A stretch of 64,000 bases of DNA from Francisellaceae bacterium (GTDB lineage: Bacteria > Pseudomonadota > Gammaproteobacteria > Francisellales > Francisellaceae). Shown piece by piece: positions 43,181 through 52,971 of the stretch. The first letter of the stretch is position 1; each line of letters begins with the position of its first letter. The notes under the pieces were generated by a model that did not search any database, was not told where the DNA came from, and was given only the letters and a program-made list of their open reading frames with translations. The translations under genes were made by a program, and so were the position numbers. The DNA is taken from positions 32,374 to 96,373 of the forward strand of contig JAOMSY010000002.1 in NCBI GenBank assembly GCA_028355575.1. The letters are read 5' to 3'.

Positions 43181-43669
43181 CTAGATGAAAGACCTAGATT
43201 GAAACAACCACTTTAACTCACCAGTCTGAATAGATTTCCATGAGCTCTCATAGAAACTAATTTTAGCCATGGTAGCGGTTTTAAATATAACATGCCCGCC
43301 GCCAATGAGTTGACTAGTCAGGCTAGAGCACGTTGGTTCATGGTTAACAATCATGCATTGATCAAATTTATCATCAAAAGCTTTAATCTTATCCAGAACA
43401 GTATATGAATCAGCTAAATATAATTGGTCACTGAACTCTAATTCGGATTGCCAATGCCCTTTTTCTATCGACAAATTAATTGTCTCTGTTGTACGTACGG
43501 CACTTGAAGAAAGAATATACTGTGGTACTTCTTTCATTTTTGCTAACAATTCACCCATTGCTTTTGCGCTTTTAATGCCTCTTTCAGATAAAGGCCTGTC
43601 AAAATCTTTCTGAAAACCCGTATTCCAGTCCGATTTTGCATGTCGGTATATGATTAATTCTTTTGCCAT
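43181..43669 (-). CDS. SixA-like histidine phosphatase
   Basis: 162 residues, the SixA length. Opens ELIIYRHAKSDWNTGFQKDF, with the RHA(K) phospho-acceptor motif at about residues 9-11, DRPLSERGIKSAKAMGELLA, SSAVRTTETINL and late MIVNHEPTCSSL, the second catalytic His. SixA removes phosphate from histidine phosphotransfer domains such as ArcB or PtsNtr. No partner kinase is adjacent. It is 3 nt downstream of the Hsp15-like gene, so likely co-transcribed. Confidence 0.87.
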   Translation of the reverse strand: MAKELIIYRHAKSDWNTGFQKDFDRPLSERGIKSAKAMGELLAKMKEVPQYILSSSAVRTTETINLSIEKGHWQSELEFSDQLYLADSYTVLDKIKAFDDKFDQCMIVNHEPTCSSLTSQLIGGGHVIFKTATMAKISFYESSWKSIQTGELKWLFQSRSFI

Positions 43670-43672
43670 AAT

Positions 43673-44068
43673 TTATTCCAAACTTTTCTTTTTAAATTCC
43701 AACATATCACGTCGTTGTTTTTTTGTTGGTCGTTTTGCATCAACTTGAACACTGGCGCCAAATCGTCTCATCTCAGCTTCATTTTCCCTATTAGCAATGC
43801 TCTGTTCAGTTTCTTCATAAAGCTTTTGCGCTTCTGGCGCACCTTTCCTAATTTCAGAAAGCCCTATCACCATAACGGTTTTTTGCGTGAAACCTTGCTT
43901 GATCGTTAAGGTAAGACCAAGTGTTATTTTTTTACTTGCTTTGCACTTTTGCCCACCTATGTGGACTTTACCGCCGTCAATAGCATCATGCGCTAAGCGT
44001 CTTGTTTTAAAAAACCTTGCGGCCCAAAGCCACTTATCAATTCTTACTGCATCAGTTTCGCTTGTCAC
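43673..44068 (-). CDS. hslR: Hsp15-like S4-domain RNA-binding protein
   Basis: 131 residues, E. coli Hsp15 length. S4 domain at 7-70: VRIDKWLWAARFFKTRRLAH followed by DAIDGGKVHIGGQKCKASKK. The basic C-terminus (KRPTKKQRRDMLEFKKKS) is also typical. Hsp15 binds stalled 50S subunits carrying nascent chains and helps recycle them. Its first gene position with the SixA-like gene 3 nt downstream suggests a two-gene operon. Divergent from the DinG-type helicase. Confidence 0.92.
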   Translation of the reverse strand: MTSETDAVRIDKWLWAARFFKTRRLAHDAIDGGKVHIGGQKCKASKKITLGLTLTIKQGFTQKTVMVIGLSEIRKGAPEAQKLYEETEQSIANRENEAEMRRFGASVQVDAKRPTKKQRRDMLEFKKKSLE

Positions 44069-44155
44069 ATCTAAATAATGTTTGTGAAGTTCTAATGCTA
44101 TTTTATAGAAAATGTTAGACTAAACCAAACATACCATAAGCCCTGGAAGTATTAA

Positions 44156-46162
44156 GTGCATCCAACTGAGTTATTTGCTGCAGTAGACTTAGATATTCGT
44201 TTATCGCAATTAAATATGATTAATCATATTAAAGAAGCCATTCAAAATGATGAAAATTTAGTCGTTGAAGCAGGAACGGGTGTAGGCAAAACATTTGCAT
44301 ATATCTTGGGTGCTTACCTTGGCATTAAGGAAAAAGAAAAACAGAAAAAAATAAAACATATCATTATCTCAACCAATACCATCACACTACAGTCACAGCT
44401 TATAAAAAAAGACTTACCCATCATAAAAAAAATGATTGGTGAAAAAATTACCTACAATATTGCAAAAGGACGTGGCCGATACATTTGTCATTTACGCTTG
44501 TACAACAAACTTGAACATAATCCAGAATTTAAAGACCTTGCTGATGCATTAGATGATGATTGGTTAGGTGATGTGGATGAATTAAAATTTCAGGTTAAGT
44601 CATCTGACTGGTTAGAAGTTAATAATACTGCAAATACCTGTATCGGTAATCGTTGTGAATTTTACAGTGAATGTGCTTATGTTAGTGCTCGAGATGCATT
44701 AAGAAAATCAGATATTATCGTCACAAACCATAGTCTTCTTTTAGCGCATTTATCTCTGGGTGATGCGGCAATTTTACCAAAGTATAGTGACAGTTTATTT
44801 ATTATTGATGAGTGTCATCATTTGCCAGGTAAATCAATATCCACCTTTTCACATAACGCTTCTGTTATTGGTGCACAAAGCTGGATTAATGATATTGATA
44901 AGAATATTAATGGCTTACAAAAAGGCATTGTGACAGATAGAGATAAGTCTGAACTAACTGAAATACGTAAAAATCTGATCATTGAGCTATCGCAAGCACA
45001 AAAGTATATTGATGAAATCTATGAGTATTATGGTAGAGATGCTGATATATATCGTATAACAAGTGTTTCAGAAGGGTTTCTACAGAATGCTGGTAATATT
45101 AAAAACCAAGCGCTATCCTGCTCTAAAATAATCAATAGAATTAAACTGTCACTTGAAAGTTATATTGAAGAGCAAGGGCTAGAAGTAACAGGAACAATTG
45201 AGCAACAGCTTTCATCATTGAAATTTTATTTGGATCGATGTGAATCTCTATATAATGTTTGGCGTGAATTCCAAAATGATCATCAACCTCCTTTTGCAAA
45301 ATGGTTCAGCAAGAAAAATACGAATGCACAATCCGATCTAAAAAGCCATTTACAAGACTATTCAGTTTGTGTTGCGCCTATCACAGCTAACAAAATCCTA
45401 AAACAAGCTTTATGGGATAATGTCGAAAATAGCGTAATATTATGTTCTGCCACAATCAAGGCGTTAGGTAAATTCTCACAATTCTTGAACGAATCTGGAC
45501 TAGATGAAAAGACAAAATGTGTAGAACTACCCTCACCCTTTCATTACGAAAAAAGTGAAGTCATTATCCCAGAAATGAAATCATTTCCGCAGAATTATCA
45601 GCTTCATACAAAAGAGTCTGCTGACATTATAAAAAACTGCCTTAAAAAAATAAAAAAAGGGGTTTTAGTTTTATTCTGCAGCATGCAAGCAATGAAAGAT
45701 GTGTTTGCATTGTTACCAAAGAAACAGCAAGACTATATAATAATGCAAGGCGAAAAGCCAAAATCAGAAATACTTTTTTTGCACAAAAAGATGATCGATC
45801 GCGACCTACCATCCGTTATTTTTGGTGTAGATAGTTTTTCAGAAGGCGTTGATTTACCGGGTAAATATTTAGAATTATTGATTATTCACAAAATACCCTT
45901 TGCGGTTCCTACTGACCCAGTTGAACAAACCCGTAGTGATTGGATTCAGTCACAAGGTCAAAACCCATTTATGAATTTCTCACTGCCTATTGCATCTATC
46001 AAGTTAACACAGATGACCGGACGTTTAATTCGAACCGAACAAGATGTTGGTAAAGTCATTATTTTAGATAAACGAATTGTTGCAAAAGATTATGGAAAAG
46101 GGTTAATTGAGGGTTTACCAGATTTTAAAATTCACATGAACGTCTCAATTGATAGTGTGTAA
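44156..46162 (+). CDS. DinG/YoaA-family iron-sulfur DNA helicase
   Basis: 668 residues, GTG start with GGAAG 6 nt upstream. Superfamily 2 XPD-like helicase: Walker A EAGTGVGKTFAY (about 40), iron-sulfur cysteines in RYICHLRL and NTCIGNRCEFYSECAYVS, DECH box in IIDECHHLPG, then VLFCSMQAM, FGVDSFSEGVDLPG and the last motif QMTGRLIRTEQDVG. All four Fe-S cysteines appear present. Such helicases unwind DNA 5'-3' or resolve R-loops and repair intermediates. Length is between E. coli YoaA (about 640) and DinG (about 715). Divergent from hslR. Confidence 0.9.
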   Translation: MHPTELFAAVDLDIRLSQLNMINHIKEAIQNDENLVVEAGTGVGKTFAYILGAYLGIKEKEKQKKIKHIIISTNTITLQSQLIKKDLPIIKKMIGEKITYNIAKGRGRYICHLRLYNKLEHNPEFKDLADALDDDWLGDVDELKFQVKSSDWLEVNNTANTCIGNRCEFYSECAYVSARDALRKSDIIVTNHSLLLAHLSLGDAAILPKYSDSLFIIDECHHLPGKSISTFSHNASVIGAQSWINDIDKNINGLQKGIVTDRDKSELTEIRKNLIIELSQAQKYIDEIYEYYGRDADIYRITSVSEGFLQNAGNIKNQALSCSKIINRIKLSLESYIEEQGLEVTGTIEQQLSSLKFYLDRCESLYNVWREFQNDHQPPFAKWFSKKNTNAQSDLKSHLQDYSVCVAPITANKILKQALWDNVENSVILCSATIKALGKFSQFLNESGLDEKTKCVELPSPFHYEKSEVIIPEMKSFPQNYQLHTKESADIIKNCLKKIKKGVLVLFCSMQAMKDVFALLPKKQQDYIIMQGEKPKSEILFLHKKMIDRDLPSVIFGVDSFSEGVDLPGKYLELLIIHKIPFAVPTDPVEQTRSDWIQSQGQNPFMNFSLPIASIKLTQMTGRLIRTEQDVGKVIILDKRIVAKDYGKGLIEGLPDFKIHMNVSIDSV

Positions 46163-46331
46163 ACTGAACGAACATATCTGGCCGACAATTCAATCAAATG
46201 GTAATAGCCTTGATAAGTCGCATAAGCTTAAATTTTGGATAAAACCACTTTAATTGAATAACCTGTCTATAATTTTCATTTTAATCCTTCGTAGGCTATT
46301 ATTTTACATATAGTTTTTTAGTTTAAACTTT

Positions 46332-48059
46332 ATGGTAAACAATAAAATTCAATTACCTCTGGATGGCATATCTGCATTTATAGTCAAACAGAAGCTAGCG
46401 AAAGAAGAAGATGTTCGTACAGCAATTGATATTGCTACGCGTGATCACACTAAAAGCGTCGTGGGTACATTGACTTCGCGTCGCCTGATGAATGAAGAAT
46501 CCTATTTAAGAAGGACTTCAGAATTTTTTGGTCTAAGAATGCTCGACATTACTGCATTTAAATTAGATGACTTAGCAAAAGACTACTTCCATGAAGACAG
46601 TATGAGGAAACATGCTGTATTACCTGTTTTTAAAAGAGATAAGCTTCTTACGATTGCCGTATCTAATCCTTTAAACGTCAATGCATTTAAAGATATTCAA
46701 TTCAGATACAATGTAGATATTGAGCTTATTCTAGCATCAGACACACAATTAAGAACTGTTATTGACTCAGCGCTTAAGAAGTTAACCTCAAGAGCCATGG
46801 AAGAATTTGGTGCTGATAACCTAGATGATATTAATTTGGATCTTGTTGCTGAAGGTGAATCAGTAAAAGATGAAGACCCAAACATTGACGATGCGCCAAT
46901 TGTCTCTTTTATTAACAAAGTCATATTGGATGCCATACAAAGCGATGCATCTGATATCCATTTTGAACCCTTTGAACATAGATATAGAGTAAGGTTTAGA
47001 ATAGATGGTAGCTTGAGTGAAATAGCTAGCCCACCTGTTGCATTAACACCAAAAATTACTTCACGCTTGAAGATTATGTCAAAGATCGATATTGCTGAAC
47101 GTCGTGTTCCGCAAGATGGTCGCTTTAAAATGAAAATTTCTGCGCAAAGTACAGTCGATTTTCGTGTAAGTACTTGCCCTACTCTTTATGGTGAGAAGGT
47201 TGTATTAAGGATACTTGATCCAAGTTCAACCAAAATGGGAATTGATAAACTTGGTTATGATCCTATTCAGAAAAAACTCTACCTACAGGCACTCAACCAA
47301 AAACAAGGTATGATATTAGTTACTGGCCCTACTGGTAGTGGAAAAACTGTGTCTCTTTACACTGGATTAGAGTTATTGAATGTTGAGGAGTCAAATATTT
47401 CAACCGCAGAAGATCCAGTTGAGATTAACTTGCCAGGCGTAAATCAGGTCGATATTAACCCCAAAACAGGTCTTACCTTCGCAAGAGCACTCAAATCATT
47501 TTTAAGACAAGATCCTGATATTATCATGGTCGGTGAGATACGTGATTTAGAAACAGCAGAAATTGCGGTAAAAGCGGCTCAAACTGGTCACTTGGTATTA
47601 TCGACTCTCCATACAAATAGTGCGCCTGAAACACTTTCACGTTTACTCAGCATGGGGGTAGCAAGTTATAACGTTGCTAGCTCAATTATTTTGATTATCG
47701 CGCAACGATTAATGAAACGAATATGTCCATCATGTAAAAAAGAAATTGAAGTGCCAAAAGAAAGTTTAAAGGAACTTGGTTTTACTGACGAGCAAATTGC
47801 TGAGGATTTCACAGTATACCAAGCAGTTGGCTGTGAAAAATGTAATAACGGATATCGTGGGCGAATTGGTATATATGAAGTAATGCCGATTACGAAGTCG
47901 ATGCGTAAAATTATTATGAAAAGTGGTAATGCAATGGAAATTGCTGACCAAGCTCAAGAAGAAAGTATAAATAATTTAAGACAGTCCGCCTTAATAAAGG
48001 TTATGCAAGGAATCACAACACTTGAAGAACTTAATGTGACAGTTAAGGATAACGATTAA
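46332..48059 (+). CDS. pilB: Type IV pilus assembly ATPase PilB
   Basis: 575 residues. An N-terminal GspE-like domain (about 40-150), then the secretion ATPase core: Walker A GPTGSGKT at residues 332-339, Asp box TAEDPVEINLPGVNQV, Walker B DIIMVGEIRD, His box TGHLVLSTLHTN. A four-Cys zinc motif is in ICPSCKKE and GCEKCNNGYRGR. PilB powers pilus extension from the cytosolic face of the inner membrane. It is followed after 1 nt by pilC. The usual pilD does not follow. Confidence 0.95.
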   Translation: MVNNKIQLPLDGISAFIVKQKLAKEEDVRTAIDIATRDHTKSVVGTLTSRRLMNEESYLRRTSEFFGLRMLDITAFKLDDLAKDYFHEDSMRKHAVLPVFKRDKLLTIAVSNPLNVNAFKDIQFRYNVDIELILASDTQLRTVIDSALKKLTSRAMEEFGADNLDDINLDLVAEGESVKDEDPNIDDAPIVSFINKVILDAIQSDASDIHFEPFEHRYRVRFRIDGSLSEIASPPVALTPKITSRLKIMSKIDIAERRVPQDGRFKMKISAQSTVDFRVSTCPTLYGEKVVLRILDPSSTKMGIDKLGYDPIQKKLYLQALNQKQGMILVTGPTGSGKTVSLYTGLELLNVEESNISTAEDPVEINLPGVNQVDINPKTGLTFARALKSFLRQDPDIIMVGEIRDLETAEIAVKAAQTGHLVLSTLHTNSAPETLSRLLSMGVASYNVASSIILIIAQRLMKRICPSCKKEIEVPKESLKELGFTDEQIAEDFTVYQAVGCEKCNNGYRGRIGIYEVMPITKSMRKIIMKSGNAMEIADQAQEESINNLRQSALIKVMQGITTLEELNVTVKDND

Positions 48060-48060
48060 T

Positions 48061-49296
48061 ATGGCAACTGATAAAAAAACAAAACAGAAAGTTAAAATAA
48101 ATATTTATACTTGGAAAGCGAAAGACAAGAAAGGTAATAAAATTTCAGGTGAAACTAGTGCACCAAATATGGCATATGTTCGAGCTCAGCTTCTCAAAAA
48201 AAATATTCAACATGCTTCAATAAAGAAAAAACCTAAACCATTATTTGGCTCTGGACTAAAAAAAGTAAAACCTGCTGATGTCGCAATGTTTGCAAGGCAA
48301 ATGTCTACCATGATGCAAGCTGGTGTGCCAATGACCCAGGCATTAACAATTATGATTAATGGTACAGACCATACTGGAATGAAAGCGCTAGTAAACAGCA
48401 TTAGAGCTAAAATTGAAAGTGGCTATAGTTTTTCACAATCATTGCGTGAGCATCCAAAAAACTTTGATGACTTATTTGTGAATCTAATTCATGCAGGAGA
48501 AGAGTCAGGCTCACTCGAAATTATGCTTGACCGTATTGCAACCTACAAAGAAAAAATAGAATCAATAAAGAAAAAAATTAAAAAAGCACTTACCTACCCT
48601 ATTGCCGTTTTAATAACTGCTTTTGCTGTTTCTGCCATTCTACTAATTTTTGTTGTACCAACATTTAAAGATTTATTTGATAGCTTTGGTGCTGATTTGC
48701 CTGGCTTCACTCAAATGGTGCTTGATATGTCCGATTTCATGAAGGCGTATTGGTGGGCCGTTCTATTAGTGGTTATTGTTCTTGTAGTAAGTTTTGTTCA
48801 GGCTAAAAGAAAATCTTTAAAGTTTCGTGAGTTTATGGATAAAGTTATGCTCAAATTTCCTATTATCGGGAAAATTTTTAATAAATCTTGCCTTGCTAGA
48901 TTTGCGAGAACACTAGCAACCACATTTACAGCAGGTATGCCGCTGATTGAAGCATTAAAAGCCGTTTCTGGTGCAACAGGAAATTTAACTTATGAGTATG
49001 CTACGCTCAATATACGTGACAGCATTGCAAGTGGTATTAGCCTTCAAGAAGCAATGACAACAACAGGTAAGTTTCCAAACATGGTTGTTCAGATGGTTGG
49101 TATTGGTGAAGAATCAGGTAATTTAGATGATATGCTATCCAAGGTTGCCGAGGTCTATGAAGAAGAAGTTGACCTAGCAGTCGATAGTCTTAGTAGTTTA
49201 CTTGAGCCGCTCATTATGGTTGTTTTAGGAGTCTTAGTTGGCGGCCTAGTTGTCGCCATGTATTTACCAATCTTCCAAATGGGTTCAATTATGTAG
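48061..49296 (+). CDS. pilC: Type IV pilus inner-membrane platform protein PilC
   Basis: 411 residues. Two GspF repeats: first with MFARQMSTMMQAGVPMTQAL (about 78-97) and NLIHAGEESGSLEIMLDRIA; second with FARTLATTFTAGMPLIEALK and QMVGIGEESGNLDDMLSKVA. Membrane helices are near 175-195, 225-245 and 380-402. It anchors the pilus motor in the inner membrane and works with PilB, encoded 1 nt upstream. A prepilin peptidase gene is not found next; a small minus-strand membrane protein gene follows instead. Confidence 0.95.
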   Translation: MATDKKTKQKVKINIYTWKAKDKKGNKISGETSAPNMAYVRAQLLKKNIQHASIKKKPKPLFGSGLKKVKPADVAMFARQMSTMMQAGVPMTQALTIMINGTDHTGMKALVNSIRAKIESGYSFSQSLREHPKNFDDLFVNLIHAGEESGSLEIMLDRIATYKEKIESIKKKIKKALTYPIAVLITAFAVSAILLIFVVPTFKDLFDSFGADLPGFTQMVLDMSDFMKAYWWAVLLVVIVLVVSFVQAKRKSLKFREFMDKVMLKFPIIGKIFNKSCLARFARTLATTFTAGMPLIEALKAVSGATGNLTYEYATLNIRDSIASGISLQEAMTTTGKFPNMVVQMVGIGEESGNLDDMLSKVAEVYEEEVDLAVDSLSSLLEPLIMVVLGVLVGGLVVAMYLPIFQMGSIM

Positions 49297-49304
49297 TTAA
49301 ACTA

Positions 49305-49649
49305 TTATGGCTTTCTCTTCTTTTTCAGGTTAGTGAATGGTTTTACTAACGCTTTAAAACTCTCAAATAAAAATGATATTGTTGAAGAAAATACCATATA
49401 AACATCAAGACCAAGCCTTTTAAAATACTCAACGATAGGTATTTTTTTATTGATAGTATCTCTCACTGGATATAGCACAAGTAGAAAAACTAAAAATGTA
49501 TATAAATAAATGCTGTAATAACCCACCTTAAGCGGATAACCCATCAACCATATGTATGCTAAAAATGGTATAAGTAAAATGAATATAGCAATTAGAACAG
49601 ATTGAATTATTTTCATAGTTTTTAAATAATTAAATAGATATTGTACCAT
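49305..49649 (-). CDS. Small multi-pass membrane protein, hypothetical
   Basis: 114 residues from the ATG at 49649, or 103 from the ATG at 49616; neither has a clear ribosome site. Three hydrophobic segments (IIQSVLIAIFILLIPFLAYI, YSIYLYTFLVFLLVLYP, DVYMVFSSTISFLFESF) and a very basic end (LKKKRKP). No family recognised. It is convergent with pilC, 8 nt away. Confidence 0.55.
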   Translation of the reverse strand: MVQYLFNYLKTMKIIQSVLIAIFILLIPFLAYIWLMGYPLKVGYYSIYLYTFLVFLLVLYPVRDTINKKIPIVEYFKRLGLDVYMVFSSTISFLFESFKALVKPFTNLKKKRKP

Positions 49650-49769
49650 AGTCTAATAGAGTTATTTGACGATTCAACCGAACTATAAAACAAATTCGAT
49701 TTTAAATATCTTGATGATATGTTGATAAACCAATAGAATATGAGCCCACTCACGCTTTTAGGTTATAAA

Positions 49770-50132
49770 ATGACAAAACAACAACATACTACTTTAACTG
49801 AATCACAGCTATTAGATTTTATTGTCGAAACAATTGATGATATTAAAGCACAAGATATTACAACTTTAGAAGTTGATCACTTAACTGAGATGTTTGAACA
49901 CATGGTTATTGCAACTGCAACCTCTAAACAACACGCTCGTTCGATATCTCGTCATTTAGTTGAAGAGGCTAAAAGCAAGAATATTCATATGGTCGGCGTA
50001 GAAGGCGATGATACAGGCGAATGGGTTCTAGTTGATTTTGGTGGGACTATTGCACATATTATGACTGAAGAAATGCGTAAGTTTTACGAACTAGAAAAAC
50101 TTTGGGGAATCCCTAAAGAAGATTCAAAATAA
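49770..50132 (+). CDS. rsfS: Ribosome silencing factor RsfS
   Basis: 120 residues from the ATG at 49770 (AGG 7 nt upstream; an in-frame ATG at 49740 is less likely). Signatures are DFIVETIDDIKAQDITTLEV, MVIATATSKQHARSISRHLV and GVEGDDTGEWVLVDFGGTIA, then HIMTEEMRKFYELEKLWG. RsfS binds uL14 and keeps 50S from joining 30S in stationary phase or starvation. Its common neighbours nadD and rlmH are absent here, so the gene is isolated. Confidence 0.95.
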   Translation: MTKQQHTTLTESQLLDFIVETIDDIKAQDITTLEVDHLTEMFEHMVIATATSKQHARSISRHLVEEAKSKNIHMVGVEGDDTGEWVLVDFGGTIAHIMTEEMRKFYELEKLWGIPKEDSK

Positions 50133-50202
50133 ACAATCCCAATATTTTCTATATCTTGCAATCAGCTTTATTATATAAATATTTTTAAATATACATCAAT
50201 TT

Positions 50203-52578
50203 TCAATAAATATTTTTATCCGACTTAAGAACAATATTTTGTTGGATATGCGGTAAATCAATACCGTGTTCTTTCAGTGCTTTTATAATAGAAACCCTAA
50301 GCTCAGTTTCAATAAAAATTTGCTCTGCCTTATTTACAAATCCTCTAAGAGTAAAAATTAAAGCTGAATTATCAATTCGATTAAATATAACACTTGGCTC
50401 AGGTTGGGTATAAACTCTGGGTGATTTTGCCGCGACATCCTTAATAATATCTAGTACTAGCGTTGGGTCAGCATCATAGGGTACACCTATTTCAACAACT
50501 GCCCTACTCATTGGGTTAAGTGTTTCATTAGAAACAATACTATTTACAAATGAGCTATTAGGTATAATTAAAGTGTTTTTATTAAACGTTTCTATTACTG
50601 TTGCTCTTATGCGTATTCTTTTAACTTCGCCTATATCATTTTCAACATTTACCCAGTCACCAACTTTAATTGGCCTTTCAATTAGTAAGACGAAACCAGC
50701 AAAAAAGTTTTTAAATAAATCCTGTAAAGCAAAACCGATACCCACTGATAAACCACTTATCACAAATGTTAACGTCGTTGAATTCACACCTAACGCATAA
50801 ATAAACATTACTATGGATAAGGCCAAGCCAACATACCCAATTGTTGTTCGAATAGCATGTTTGGTACCAGAGTCAATATTAGTATAAGGCAATACACGTT
50901 TATCAACGATGACCTGAATAAATTTGGTAGCGTAATAAAACCCCACCAAGACCAATATGGCATTTATTAAATACAATAAAGAAAATGTTCCATCCTGGCC
51001 AATTGGAATGCCATCAATAAAGAAAAATTCAAACCAGTCATATAGTCTTTCGGGTTGAATACCCCATACTAAAAGCACAGCAATTAATATGATAAATGCG
51101 ACACCCGCTCCAAAAATTACGCTTAGCCAATAGTCTGTAAAATTATTTCCTTCATTCTCACTATCAACATTATCCTCTTGAGAGCTCGATTGAATAATAC
51201 TTGTTATTTTATACGTCATAATGGGTATTAATCTGTCGGTCACTCGATAGATAATTCTAGCTATATACACTAATACAAACGTCTGTAGAATATTTAGTAA
51301 AACACCTGAGGATAAGTTCGACGAACCTAGAAAAGTCATCAATGGATAAAAGACAGCTATGAATAGTGCAAGAGCAGATGCCCACTTGTATCGACGGGCA
51401 TATTTATTTTCTTTCACACTACCTGAGAAGTGAGCAATAATAGCATAACCAATTAGAATAACAGATAAAATCAGTCCAAGTATAAAGTCAATTATTGCTG
51501 TTCCATCTGGCCCCATGTAAGGGGAAATAATGGTTTTCAATGAGAAAAATTGGATATTATTAATAAAAAATAACATAGAGATAATAATTAGAAACGCAAA
51601 AAGTAACTTACTGCTTAACCTTGGTGTGTTACCACCTGGAACGTAATAATTATAAGACTTAAATAGTAAATTTGTGGTTATAAAGTAAAGCAAACAAAAT
51701 AGACCTAAACTTGAAGCCAGAGCATTATAAAACCCTCGCCAAACGAGATTTTCACTTAAGTCAGATACATTTTCAAATAAAAGATATACAAGCAAAGCAG
51801 GAATAAAACCTATAACTAATAGATATATAAACTGATACAGGTACTTAACTTGTGAATACTCATACCGTTTAAATGCTTTATATATTCTGAGAATTAGGAA
51901 TTTATAAATCCATTTAGCTGAAAATATATAAATCAAACAAATAAAAAATATACTAAGAATGGTAATGGTTGAAACGTTTAATGTTAGGTTAGAAAATACT
52001 TGTCTAGATTCGATACTGAATTTCTCAATAAACGCACCAATATCATTCACACCATGTTGCCATGCAGATGCATCATAAAGTGGTTCATTGTTTACAAATA
52101 GATCTTTATTTCTGATTTCTGTACGTATTTCAGAGATATTTACAAGTAAATTTTGAACCTCTGTTTGAACAATTTTTATTTCAAATAGCCGACCTTTAAA
52201 CTCATTGATTGTTTCTTTGGATGAATTTAATTTTTCGTTATAAACCACTTCTGCTTCATTTTTTTCATCCTCGCTGAATATATGCACGATTCGTTCTAAC
52301 TTGGTAAGATTATTTTGGTAATAGTCACTTGCTCTATCTAAACGGTCATCAATCTCTCTTAATTGTTGGCGATAATAAAGCAAATCATTATCAAATATAT
52401 CATCGTTGGTAATAGCAAGTTTTATGGTGTTTATTTGGTTTTGAATAGCAGTAAAATTTTGAGCATATTCTTCGTTAGATGCTGAAATTTCATGTATTTT
52501 TATTGAATAACCTACGTTGTAAATAAACGATATCAATATCAAAATGAAAAGTTTGAAAATATAATTTTTAATATGCAT
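50203..52578 (-). CDS. Large mechanosensitive channel of the MscS superfamily (MscK/MscM-like)
   Basis: 791 residues. Signal peptide or first helix at 8-25, a periplasmic coiled-coil region to about 190, then about ten membrane helices. The MscS core is at about 570-780: VISGLSVGIGFALQDLFKNF with the glycine-rich pore helix, FAGFVLLIERPIKVGDWVNV, VKRIRIRATVIETFNKNTLI, IIPNSSFVNSIVSNETLNP, and the C-terminal beta domain. It should release solutes during hypo-osmotic shock. Shorter than MscK/MscM of E. coli (about 1100), so the periplasmic domain is reduced. Convergent with rsfS. Confidence 0.88.
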   Translation of the reverse strand: MHIKNYIFKLFILILISFIYNVGYSIKIHEISASNEEYAQNFTAIQNQINTIKLAITNDDIFDNDLLYYRQQLREIDDRLDRASDYYQNNLTKLERIVHIFSEDEKNEAEVVYNEKLNSSKETINEFKGRLFEIKIVQTEVQNLLVNISEIRTEIRNKDLFVNNEPLYDASAWQHGVNDIGAFIEKFSIESRQVFSNLTLNVSTITILSIFFICLIYIFSAKWIYKFLILRIYKAFKRYEYSQVKYLYQFIYLLVIGFIPALLVYLLFENVSDLSENLVWRGFYNALASSLGLFCLLYFITTNLLFKSYNYYVPGGNTPRLSSKLLFAFLIIISMLFFINNIQFFSLKTIISPYMGPDGTAIIDFILGLILSVILIGYAIIAHFSGSVKENKYARRYKWASALALFIAVFYPLMTFLGSSNLSSGVLLNILQTFVLVYIARIIYRVTDRLIPIMTYKITSIIQSSSQEDNVDSENEGNNFTDYWLSVIFGAGVAFIILIAVLLVWGIQPERLYDWFEFFFIDGIPIGQDGTFSLLYLINAILVLVGFYYATKFIQVIVDKRVLPYTNIDSGTKHAIRTTIGYVGLALSIVMFIYALGVNSTTLTFVISGLSVGIGFALQDLFKNFFAGFVLLIERPIKVGDWVNVENDIGEVKRIRIRATVIETFNKNTLIIPNSSFVNSIVSNETLNPMSRAVVEIGVPYDADPTLVLDIIKDVAAKSPRVYTQPEPSVIFNRIDNSALIFTLRGFVNKAEQIFIETELRVSIIKALKEHGIDLPHIQQNIVLKSDKNIY

Positions 52579-52724
52579 TTGCTACTACTCAATTAAGCAT
52601 TTTTTAAACGCTATAGGTTAAATTGTAAATTAACATTATGGAAGAATGTCAGTATGTAATTACATTCATGGTTTTATATAACGAGTGAATATACGTATAT
52701 GTTTTTATTTAATGAACCCTTAAC

Positions 52725-52862
52725 TTATAGAGGTAAATCTAATTGATTATTATTTTCATGATTAGAATTTTGTTTCTTTTTCTTTGAGAATATATTGATT
52801 GCGATACCAATTATTAACACAAGGTTTAGGGCGATAGAAATACTAGAGATGGTTATACACAT
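52725..52862 (-). CDS. Candidate 45-residue small membrane protein
   Basis: ATG at 52862 preceded by AAGGA with 5-nt spacing, a good ribosome site. The product begins MCITISSISIALNLVLIIGI, hydrophobic to about residue 25 (AINIF), then a basic-polar tail (SKKKKQNSNHENNNQLDLPL). The layout is that of a small single-pass protein with a cytosolic basic tail. No family recognised. It lies in the 393-bp gap between the GDSL lipase and the MscS-type channel; the rest of that gap is AT-rich without other features. Confidence 0.5.
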   Translation of the reverse strand: MCITISSISIALNLVLIIGIAINIFSKKKKQNSNHENNNQLDLPL

Positions 52863-52971
52863 GATAATCCTTTGTTTGACTTATATTTGACTAAATTTAA
52901 CCACAAGTTATTTGTGAATCTGTCTCACCCTCCCTTGCTAGAAAGATGAATCTCAGGCAAAAGGCTCTATG

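Noticed and set aside
46332..49296. Complete pilB-pilC-pilD operon
   Set aside because: No prepilin peptidase or pilin gene follows; the next gene is a small minus-strand membrane protein.
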